A stretch of DNA of 64,000 bases from assembly GCA_008508345.1 (NCBI GenBank), contig QNGE01002355.1, positions 53,676 to 117,675 on the forward strand. The letters run 5' to 3'. Shown in pieces: positions 35,156 through 44,717 of this stretch. Within the stretch, counting starts at the first letter, position 1. Every line of letters begins with the position of its first letter. The position numbers were made by a program, and so were the translations under genes. The notes beneath the pieces are model-generated. The model saw nothing but the letters and a program-made list of their open reading frames with translations. It made no database searches and was not told the DNA's origin. This stretch comes from Paragonimus westermani. Its lineage: Eukaryota > Platyhelminthes > Trematoda > Plagiorchiida > Troglotrematidae.

Positions 35156-38100
35156 GTACGTGTGGGTTGAAAAAGAACAAATAAAATGTGGTTACATAAT
35201 CTGTTATCGTTATATAAATGCAACAAATATATTCATGTCTAAAAACATACGCATACGGCTTCGTTTGATTCCAAACGGGTTATCTCAGTGCATGAGATTT
35301 TCAGCGTTCAGTTGTAGGTTAAGCAGATCTCTCATCGCTTGAAATAACCCCAGTGGACTGATTGAATAACCATGTTGTGCATGAAAATATTTATGTAGAA
35401 TGCACCCCCATTTCGTGGTACAATGTGCTGCCACCAACTTGAGTTTACGGAACATGAGTCGAGTCGGCGTTCGATCCTGGCTGCATATTTGCGCTTACCG
35501 ATTCTTTGGAGACCCGAAGCCAGATATAGAAATTAACATTCCCCGCCCTATGAAGTCGGGCGCCAATGCAGTCAACGTTTACAAAACGTAGTCGACCACT
35601 TAGCGAGACATTTACCTCCATAACACTTCATATCATGCATCAACAGCGCTGTATCTGAAACCTACAGTGGTGCTTAACGGCCAACCAGTAATCACAGAAA
35701 GCCGACACAACTGATTGTGGTGAGAGTTAGTTAACAAAGCCCCAGTCTAGACACAGGCATTACGCACGAATTCGCTTTCAACGTACGACCCAGTTCCAAA
35801 TGAAACTAAGCTGACAACTGTGATGGACCCCCCTGTAGATTTCGTTTCCTTGCTGCGATATAATGCGTAACACTTGGTGGTCAATCGAATTATGCAATCG
35901 TAACATTCACATTTTCACTATTTTCCGCCGAACTAAGTCCAGTTCTCAGATTTTATCTGTGTATCAGCGGTTCTAACCTGAGGTTTGGTTGCTTAAAACG
36001 CATTTGATTTTATTCTGTTAGATTGTTTCGATCGACTTACCACAGTTTTAGTTACAGTTTTATTCACCAATTGTGGAGACCTACCAAAGAATACCACCAC
36101 TGCATTTTCTTTCTTCACGCAGGTGAATAGATATACGATCTTACAACAACCACAGAGATTTCGAAAAATACAACTCGCTTAAAAACGTTTTTTATTTCCG
36201 ATTTTCAAGAGCAAACATGGTAGTGTTACAAACATGACTATCTAGAACTTTCCATATTATTGTTATCGGCTGATAGGGGTTTTCAGATTTTTCAACGGCC
36301 CTGACAGCTCAAAAATATGACGTGCAATAACGGGTTAATGTTCGAATCATAAATAACGTATCGATTCGCCTGTTGTGATCACTTTTCCTTATATTGGAGT
36401 AGTTCGGAACATTTTTTACCTAATGCTGTCTAGTCGTTTCTCAACGTTCACCGATGTAACCGATGCTTTCCCATCAACGTTTAGTAGCATGCAGAAATAC
36501 GTCTCTCTAGAATAATCAGTAAAAGTATTCGTTGTAAATTTTGTGTACAAAAATAAATAATACGTGACAGTATTAGTAATAATGCTTAAATAATACGTAA
36601 GTACTCAGTACAAAATTAAAGGTGAATATATACATTCCGAAAATTTTGGTGATATAAACCCAATCGGCTAGGCTGAAAGTAACTGAAGTCTATAAATACA
36701 TTCACATCCATTCAATTTCGCTGGATTTGCTAAAGAAACACATTTGTAAAATTCTGTAAAAAACTGGCCAGACTACCTTTTTGTGGTAGTTTAGGTTTTC
36801 AACGTCCGTCTTAGTTAGTGGATCCAGTAGGGAACGTCTGATTTGAAAATTCTCGGACAAACACTAGCTATTTATCGCGACGTTTTTATGGGTGAAAGTG
36901 TCTTGTTCATATGAAACCATTTCCATAATATCGTTTAAGTCTTAGAGCTTCTCTTTCACTGCCGATCTTGGCTCTTCACTTACCAGTCCAGTGCTCCGTA
37001 AAAGTACAGTTTTCCGAAGAATAGTCAAAGAAAGCGCTGTTCAGATGTGATCCATGAGATGGAGGTCGATGCCAATCACTGATGTGAACTTGTGTTTCTT
37101 TCACAGGTGTTATTCAGATCTTTTCAATCGATATATCCATAATCTAAAATTAAAGTGATATTCTATCTGATGTAATGGCCTTACAAATGTGTCACAGATA
37201 AGTGCCGTTTAACTCTCAAAATAAGTGAATAACGTGATAATTAACAGTTTACTACAGTTGGTAAGTTATATAATGAGTTAACCGGTATATCAAATCTGAC
37301 CAGCTATCAATAATTATATTGGAACGTCTTCTGCACACCATTCTAAAATTCACGTGTACCAGCCGTTTCTCTTTCATGCATAAAAACGTGTATTACCGCT
37401 GAACCGTTCGTTTTAAAGGAGAACCTCCGAACCCCGTTCATTTTGTAAACGATGCTCAAGCAACTTTTGTTTAACAACCATATAGTTAATGATTATTCAG
37501 CGACCAGTTTTGCGGTTAGAAACAGCAACATATTACAACCGATCTAAGAAGTAAACCAAACAAATTCTGATTTTGGTAAGCGGCAAAGATGTCTAAGAGT
37601 AGTTTGAAAAATTAAGGCATGCACACATCAATGAAGAAATCAACGCCCATAAAAATGATCTGTATGTCAATCACAACTCAGAAATAAAGTTACCGCTGAA
37701 CTTGTAGGTAAAATCTATGCAATTTTGCACAGGTTGTTGAGCATTGTAAAGTCAACAGGATGTTCATAATAACCTAGCTGTCAGACACATATATCATCCG
37801 CTCTCCAGAACTTGTGATATTTTCACTTAAAAGTCTAAACAGTAAGTAACAGGTTATTTACACATATGAAACATGAATTTTGTAACTTATCACACATCAA
37901 AATAATTCGAAGTATTGCAGAAAACATTGTTCTCAGGTAGGAGGTAGAATAGGGAAATACAATCTCAGAATTTGTATATTTTCGTTATTATTTGTAGAAA
38001 AGTTTCCACATAGCCCTAAAATATATGGGTAAAATACAAGATGACTTTCTAGTCCTAAAGGACAGCTTGGAGAAGTGATTCGGTCAACTAATTCGGATGT

Positions 38101-39519
38101 ATTTTTTGTTTGAGAAACAGAAAGGTGGCTTGACCAAGTGATACAATTATGATCCTCTGTGATGATCGAAATCACTATATGTAAAACCTAAATCTTTTCT
38201 CCAAGTTCTTCCTTACACAGAAGTCCGCATCTGAATAACCAAACTACTTTTAACGTGAGTCACTTCTCTTCTTAAGCACGTGAGTGGAAGACAAAAGTTG
38301 GATAGTTTCCCCTTCAAGATGTTTAGAAAGTTTTGTGAAAAAAATTAATTTCTGTATCTATAGGCTTTGCATTGATTAGACGACTCGTGTTTTACCGGGA
38401 CACTGAAAAGAAAGTACACTATAAAAGGATTTTGATACGGGACAGCTTTTTATATGATGCTCTGATAACAATTGAGTTTTGTCAACCATTCGGGGTTATA
38501 ATGCAGAACATTGTTTTTTTTCTATATGATGAGATAAACGTCTAGTTACGTTACGTAGGTTCCCGAGTGTTGTAAGCCACAGACATGGAACAAACAAGAA
38601 GAAACTGGACATTAGTCCCTCAAATAACAATGTAAGCTTCCTTTACTACCCTAATAGTCAGCGTTCATCATAGTTTTGAGGTGAATCAGAAACTATCAGA
38701 CGACTTACAAAGTAATTTGAAAACATAATCAATCCAGTTCTTAGTTACTTTATTGGTAATTGTATTATAGCAGAGTTTCAACAATACGGCCTGAACTAAT
38801 TGTTGTTTTTTACCAAATATTCAGCAGAATTTCCGGTATAAATGACCGAATTTTTAATGACAAACTATCAAAGAACTGCAGAAAGTTGTTCCAAAAATGA
38901 CGTTAAAATGAGGAAACTTTACGCTCAACCTACATATTTTGTAAAATGTGAACCTTAATATGATTTATTTAGCTACACTCAAAAACCGTAAAGTGTCCGT
39001 GCATACAGAGTGAATTAATTATACATATACACGTTCATCCGGAGTTTGATGCTATTCGAGGTTTTTTCTCTCAACATAAGAAAGAAGAACTAGAAGGCGT
39101 TTTATTGAAACATATAACCTGAACAAGTTACGTAGAAACGGTGCAGGCATTTTTCCACCTTAATTGGTCCAACAAAAACCGGCACACTCACTTAACGTGG
39201 TGGGGTTACCGGTATGTGTAAGCTAGCATTCAACTCTGATTATTATGCGCAAAGTTGAACTAATTATGTTTTTGACGACAGAACCATGATCTACTTAAGC
39301 GGTATGCCAACGATTCCAACCTGCATTTCACTCACTGACTTTACATGAGGCTTTGTAGCACGATCTGGAATTTACTGAAACCTGTTGTGTACTGCCGAGC
39401 TCTAACGTTCATAACCTAGACCGAAACAAAAATATGGAGAGGTTGAACTCTATGGAACAAAAACACCAACGCGATTAATATCAGATCTGCAAGGTTCGTC
39501 ACAGATACAGATGGTTCAC
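35156..39519. other. Non-coding stretch, strongly AT-rich in part
   Basis: I see no gene. AT-rich low-complexity sequence is densest around 36.54-36.60 kb, where AAATAATACGT is repeated. It could be the intron after the candidate exon ending at 35155. Confidence 0.45.
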
Positions 39520-39531
39520 CTCCATATGAGT
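39520..39531. repeat. Left direct repeat flanking PLE family 2 insertion
   Basis: CTCCATATGAGT recurs exactly at 40642-40653, just outside the head-to-head PLE pair. A 12-bp target duplication fits PLEs, whose duplications vary in length. Confidence 0.6.
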
Positions 39532-39753
39532 TTTTAAAACACTGAGTTCCCTTTATCCAGTTCATCAAGACAGCAAGAAGACATACATTGAGAGATGCAA
39601 GCATTCCGTTTATTCTCATCCGTCGGTTACATAAAACATTCGGTTATATAGGTTAAGCGCGTAGCGTCAAAACAATGAAACGAACGAACTTCACTTAGTT
39701 GCAATCAGGTTTCACTGCCACGGCAACGAAATTGATTGCGTCAGTTCGCTTTG

Positions 39754-40369
39754 CTAACAAAAGGCCGGTGCGTGACGCGTGATCAACATTGCCTCTGAGA
39801 GCGCTAACAATCTAGGGTCGAGATTGCGCAATATGACCGTGAACGAAGTGTCGGGGTCAACCACATGACCTGTTGCGTTTAGGTGTTTCGCGATCGAAGA
39901 CGCCGGATTTCTGTTCGAGTGTTGATATGCTGACCCGCCTTGAAACCTTGTTTGCACTGGCCACTTGGGAATGTGCTCCGCCTTCCTCTGTCGTAAAGTT
40001 CGGTCCGTTCTGCTGATGTATGAATGACCGCAACTGGTAAATAACGTGAGAGACAGAGTTTTCCGAAGAAGAACGATCGGGGCAGTGGAGGCTCATCCTA
40101 TGGGTGGAGAGTAACAAGCGCAATTCCGCCGCGGGATATGTGCGATCAATGACATATTTCAACTTTCGACTTACATCGGTAACGTTGTGGTCACCTGCGT
40201 AGGGAAGGATGATAGAAACCTGCTTAGTCGGCACTAACTGCGGTTGGGAGGCAGGCACTCGTTCCTTGCAATAGATTTCAATAAATTTGGCCGGATATTC
40301 ATTCGCAAACAGAACATTCTTCCAGCGCTCCTCCTCTGACTGTAGGCTGTCGGCCGTGCACGGTGTCAT
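39754..40369 (-). pseudogene. PLE GIY-YIG endonuclease remnant, frameshifted
   Basis: Two minus-strand frames overlap. The upstream one (40369 to 39857) holds the linker that follows the RT in PLEs: NEYPAKFIEIYCKE, then SIILPYAGDHNVTDVSRKLK, and ends in HVIYQL. The other (open to 39754) continues with GHSYISRTDRTLRQRKAEH, which matches the GIY-YIG motif with its Arg and Glu-His, then the C-terminal part ending in an EAMLI segment. The frame changes near 40028-40035, exactly where the first part of the usual Cys-x-Cys zinc site should be, so a small deletion has removed it. Almost all of the RT is missing. It is not expected to give an active enzyme. The family acts as RT plus nicking endonuclease in target-primed insertion. 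Confidence 0.75.
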
Positions 40370-40383
40370 CGAGCCAGGAAACT

Positions 40384-40524
40384 GTGCACGGTCGAGAGCC
40401 CACAGTCAGAGGAGGAGCCCTTAAAGAATGTTCTGTTTGCGAGTGGATACCCGACCAAATTTATTGAGATTTATTGCAAGGAACCAGTGAAACCTGATTG
40501 CAACTAAGTGAAGTTCGTTCGTTT
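40384..40524 (+). pseudogene. Internally deleted coding scrap of the second PLE unit
   Basis: The plus-strand copy keeps the linker start (SEEEPLKNVLFASGYPTKFI) and then jumps at 40484/40485 from the coding sequence straight into the 3' terminal region. The frame runs through the junction and stops soon after, at about 40506. At least 500 bp present in the left unit are missing. Confidence 0.6.
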
Positions 40525-40641
40525 CATTGTTTTGACGCTACGCGCTTAACCTATATAACCGGATGTTTTATGTAACCGACTGGTGAGAATAAACGAAATG
40601 CTTGCATCTCTCAATGTATGTCTTCTTGCTGTCTTGATGAA

Positions 40642-40653
40642 CTCCATATGAGT
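40642..40653. repeat. Right direct repeat flanking PLE family 2 insertion
   Basis: CTCCATATGAGT, identical to 39520-39531. Confidence 0.6.
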
Positions 40654-40931
40654 GTTGGACATGCCAAAAAGTGTAGTCGTAGAAAACACCATGACAATAT
40701 GTGCATTACCAACGAAGTAACTCATGGAGGATTTTACGGGACCACAAAGTAAGGAAGATAGCCAAGTTCAGATACAGGTTTCCTGTAAAGAGATCACTTA
40801 ATCTGTAATAAAACAGGAAACTTTTCAGCACATGAAAAAACTTTTGCAAACTGGTTTTAAAAAATACATACAGCGTATACTACGTACTTCTGTTGCCACA
40901 ATTTGAAGAGAGAAAGAGTGACATTTACTAA

Positions 40932-40975
40932 AACGCCACAATTGACCTCCATAAGTGGAGGTCAATTGTGGCGTT
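40932..40975. repeat. Perfect 20-bp inverted repeat, 4-nt loop
   Basis: AACGCCACAATTGACCTCCA (40932-40951), then TAAG, then the exact reverse complement (40956-40975). Flanking A and T runs extend partial pairing. There is no coding context. It could be a tiny palindromic insertion, a template-switch product or a structured RNA stem. Confidence 0.85.
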
Positions 40976-43289
40976 GTTTTACCAGAAATTCCAACACATT
41001 GGCACACACTGGCCAAAGTTTGCCAGATGTTATGTGCTACTTTGCAACCACTGATTAAAAGCTTTCCAAGTGGTTTACAATCAGAAACACCATGTCTACA
41101 CTATCGCCTTCACAAAAAACTGTATTCACCACTCTAAAGCAATTGTTACGAAACCGGACGGAACAGGCAGTCATGTGCCATGCGGTTCTTACAGGATGGT
41201 GATGAATCTCAGGTGACGAACGTAGTTATACAGCACACCTTATAACTGTATCCTCCAGAGACAACAGACCACAATCTAATTCACTTTTGTCCATTAGAAA
41301 TACGGGATGCTTGAAATGAATGTCAGACATTCGGATGAATTTTGGATAAGAATGTCAGCGTTGTTTGCACTCAGGGAAAGGCGCATTGACAAGTTTGAAA
41401 ACCTTGTCGAATGAGATGCACATACATGTACATGATGAAATTAAATCACCATATGAACCGCATACTATGTTACTATTTAAGCACGACAAACAATACCGTT
41501 TTGGAACAACACAAATAAACCAAGCTTACGTTGCTTTACATTACAACTGGATTGTGGTAGCAAACATCGGGGGCTGTCAAGAGAAAACTTCCGGAACAGC
41601 AACATCCCCGTAGAAAAACCACATTCTTCTGATCTCTTCGATCTATCGTTTCACGTTAGTGTCTTAGGTATGCCGCCCTAGGGTACTTCATGGTACACGG
41701 TTCTTCTAATTCTTATCTCGAAAAGATAACATCTTTCCAGCGTAAATTTGCTGCTGAACTCTGCAGTCCCTTCTATGCAGTAACGTTGACCTGGTGAGAT
41801 GTCTCGACTTGCCTCACGTCACTGGTATTCTTACCTCATGATTTTTGCATTAAGAAATGTTGATTTTTACTCAGCTGCACCGCAACTTGGAGACCGCTAG
41901 TGGACTGTGAATCTTACCTGATTCGCATCCGAAGTCGACGAGTACCTGGCGAGGTGACTTCGTCTTGCTTACTGAGTGTGACCCGTAGACCATGCTCGAT
42001 GAATCTTGGAAGAGAAGCATCAGATGAATAAGGATATTCTCAGAAACCATCTGGTTATTTTGCTAGAAGACATGTTCTACCGAAATGCTGTATCAACTGA
42101 ATGCTGTTTCTAGGACCCACATAAGGAATAATATGAAAATGATATACCCCTATGGGTATCAGTGTTTTGTCAACCGTTCATGCATGGACTGAGTGGTTCT
42201 GTTCTTCATAATATACCCTGTTGTCTGTTCACTACGAAAACTGTCATTTTCGTGAACAAATCGACAATAAGGAACGCAGGTAACAAGTCACATTATAAGA
42301 GTGGTTATCTTGAGAATGTTTCTCTAAGCTTTCCTGCTATGGTTGATTGAAGTGAATGTTTCTGCGCACAGTTTTCACAGGATGTATTTCACGGGATACG
42401 CTCAATGTTTAGAACAATATGTCATCTTCGGTAAAAAAAAAACATGGAAGTTATTCAAACAGAATGCTAGACCAGCTTTTTTAAATTTAATGGAGGCTTA
42501 TGAAGAGAGAAAATCACGACTTACGCTTTGGCACGCCGATATTTGAGTTTATCCAAAGTTATTCTATTTTGATCTACTTAACTTTTTACAAAATGCAAAA
42601 GAACCCGAATGTTAGCAAATTTACTCAGGTGAATACGTCACTGTAGTTGACTGTTACGGCTCAAGAGCTTGGAAATTAAGCAAGGACTACCTTACGAAGG
42701 AAAATCATGTATAATATCCAGTACGAGAGAACTGGCTAATAAGCATATAATATTCAGAATTCACATTTGCCAACAAACTGTGTGACAAATTTTGTGAGCA
42801 TACATTAATTTACACCTGTGTAGTTCACGAGAACGATAGCCGGTGTTCAAAGCGTTGCACAGTCACGCACTGTCTTTTGCACATTTTCAGGTTCCAATGC
42901 AAACAAGTAAGAACAAACTAGTGCGTAGTTCAAGCAAGACGTAAAATATGTTTAAAAAGACCTAACTAACGAAGAGTTTGTTCTAGGTAGTCATTTGAAT
43001 CGCTGTGTTCTCACGGACCTTCTAAATCGATTAACTTGTCCCAGTAGGATACCGGCTATGGAACGAGGACAAAATCATCGTTGAACTTCGTTGTCTTAGG
43101 TCAGTGTAACAGATGTAAACAAGCACAAGCGTTTCGGTCATTTTTAAACTTCAGAACAGAATGACAAACTGTAGTCGGCGGTAAACCACGTTTCACAGAG
43201 GCCAAATAAGAAGTACGTTTGTCAGTATTGTAGAGTACAAGACAGTATTCCAGCACCCCTAAACCTGGTTCGTATAAAACTTGCAATCC
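40976..43289. other. Non-coding stretch
   Basis: I see no gene, domain or mobile element. Frames at 40955-41137, 41365-41613 and 42162-42546 are of chance length. Confidence 0.45.
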
Positions 43290-43425
43290 AAGTTGAACAC
43301 CACTCATATTTGATCGCAGCTGTAGCGTTCGCTCAAACGTTCCAGCCAGCCTCTTTCGAGAAGTAGCACCAGACACGCGTTTCGCTCTCAGTGAAGCTCG
43401 TCAGTAGTGCGTATCCTTCCCACTT
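43290..43425 (-). repeat. SINE, copy 2 (minus), carries intact hammerhead
   Basis: Read on the minus strand: GGAAGGATACGCACTACTGAC, the hammerhead, an AGAGGCTGGCTGGAACG block and the tail GATCAAATATGAGTGGTGTTCAAC. All parts correspond in order to copies 1 and 3. The tRNA-like head is only partly recognisable beyond 43410. Its tail is closest to that of copy 4 at 48.7 kb (shared ACAGCTGCG before the GTCAA block), which suggests a subfamily. Confidence 0.75.
43366..43410 (-). ncRNA. Type I hammerhead ribozyme in SINE, all core bases present
   Basis: On the minus strand: helix I 5' strand GCACTA (43410-43405), CTGACGA core (43404-43398), helix II GCTT/GAGC with loop CACTGA (43397-43384), GAAA (43383-43380), 2-bp helix III (A-U, C-G) with loop GCGT, the cleavage triplet GTC ending at 43372, and helix I 3' strand TGGTGC (43371-43366). 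Helix I pairs over 6 bp with one G-U. Order, spacing and the very short helix III match the schistosome Sm-alpha type. Self-cleavage after 43372 is predicted, not shown. Confidence 0.8.
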
Positions 43426-43480
43426 GCGAAAATGGCTGGGATTTCAGATTTGATAATTCGGTCTTGCCTAAAGTGAGGTC

Positions 43481-43697
43481 AATGGCGTAGTGATCAACAC
43501 GGTTATATCATGAAAGCGTGACCGGAGCTCTAGTCCCGGCCGTGGCAAGGATATGCACTACTAACGTGCTCTGATGAGAGCGAAACTCAAGTCTAGTGCC
43601 TCTTTTCGAGAGAGGCTGATTGAAAAGTCTATCTGAACGCTAAGGATACAATCAAATATGAGTGATGTTCAACCTGAAAATAACCAAATCCCCGACT
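43481..43697 (+). repeat. SINE, copy 3, near full length
   Basis: The head (43481-43547) is tRNA-like: GGCGTAGTGATCAACACGG resembles a pol III A box and GGAGCTCTAGTCCCGGC a B box. A GCAAGGATATGCACTA block, a hammerhead remnant, GAGAGAGGCTGATTGAAAAG and the tail ATGAGTGATGTTCAACCTGA follow, ending near CCCCGAC. It has no coding capacity, so it would need an RT supplied in trans. It lies about 55 bp from copy 2 in the opposite orientation. Confidence 0.8.
43555..43599 (+). ncRNA. Hammerhead ribozyme remnant in SINE copy 3
   Basis: Helix I GCACTA/TAGTGC is a perfect 6 bp. Helix II GCTC/GAGC, GAAA, the 2-bp helix III with loop TCAA, and the GTC cleavage triplet are all present. The 5' core reads CTAACGT instead of CTGACGA, so two invariant positions are changed and cleavage is unlikely. 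Confidence 0.75.
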
Positions 43698-44592
43698 CAT
43701 CAGTAGCCGTACATTTCTCAGGCTTTCAAAATCAAACGAGAGAGTGAATTATCTGAAGCATGGAGGTTCATGCTGTAGGATAACAAACAACACACAACAA
43801 AGTGTGCTATTTGGCTATGAATTAACTTGGAGAGAACGCGGCTTCTGCTTGTTAAAAACTAAACCCTTAAGTACGGTGCATCTAAATATCTGGTCATTCA
43901 TTATGAGTGAGGTAATCTGTTGTGCTCGTTGTCACTGTCTAATTCATGGTACTTACCAGCTCTGTCCTATTTAACGTTCAGTCAGTGGCGATTTACATTA
44001 ACTTTCAAAAATCGTTGCATCGAGATCAAGCGAAAATTTGTGTGATGCATCTCATAGGGAACATCCAATAAAACGATCCTTCGTTCACTCTGGAGCAGAA
44101 GGATTTGTTACTTTAATCTAAAACTTCGTATTACTAATTTAGCGAGTTGATAATTACAACGATAAGTTTATTTTTGAACTCTTATCAATAAAGTTCTGGG
44201 AAAAAGGACGCACCTAAAATTGTTAGGGCCCCGTTCAATCCAAAGCATGTAAGAAACATAACTTGCTCTCAGTGTATCAGAAGTGACAGAAACGCACAAA
44301 CATTTTTGTTACTCTCATAAGCTAGATGTACTATGCAACAATTAAGTTTATTTTTTAAATCGGGTGTATCGTACTTGCTTATGCACACCTTCCCACGTAA
44401 GACTGGTAGTAGTCAGTGTGAGGTATGTGACGCACAATATGCTGGACACACAAAGGCGGCTTCGTGACATTGAGCTGAATCTGATTCTGTCAAACGCTCC
44501 ATCAGTAGACTTGGGTTCTCACTGGTGTTCTGAATAAGTTGAATACAAACTTTTAAAAGAGAGACCATGACGCAGTAGGGGTCAACTTTCAG
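43698..44592. other. Non-coding stretch
   Basis: I see no gene. A short peptide-like run with CEVCDAQYAGHT in a plus frame near 44420-44455 recalls a PLE GIY-YIG start but is too short to call. Confidence 0.4.
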
Positions 44593-44717
44593 AATCATTC
44601 AGCGCCTTCTCGGATGCACGTTTATGCGAACTACCAGAACCTCTATGGGATTCGTACTTAGTGGAACTAGAGGGGGGCATGTCAAGTAATATATTACTGA
44701 TTGTCAACAACACATTA
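44593..44717 (+). CDS. Candidate internal exon, unknown product
   Basis: The acceptor GGGGTCAACTTTCAG ends at 44592 and a strong donor, TTA|GTAAGA, starts at 44718. The 125-nt segment is open in a frame that stays open to 44897, with protein-like content (LCELPEPLWDSYLVELEGG). I do not recognise it. A 121-codon minus-strand frame overlaps it, which weakens the argument from the open frame alone. Confidence 0.25.

Larger units (their letters stand above)
39532..40641 (-). mobile_element. PLE family 2, two head-to-head units
   Basis: The left unit reads on the minus strand (about 40362 down to 39559) and carries the coding remnant. The right unit reads on the plus strand (40384-40643) and has the same two ends but lacks the middle. 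Outer arms 39559-39717 and 40485-40643 are 159-bp inverted repeats with about 4 mismatches. Inner arms 40261-40362 and 40384-40484 are inverted copies with about 12 mismatches in 101. A spacer of about 20 bp separates the units. A 12-bp direct repeat flanks the whole, so both units went in as one event or one template. Confidence 0.8.

Noticed and set aside
44420..44460. Peptide run CEVCDAQYAGHT resembling a GIY-YIG start
   Set aside because: Fewer than 20 residues, followed by stops, no other PLE sequence around.
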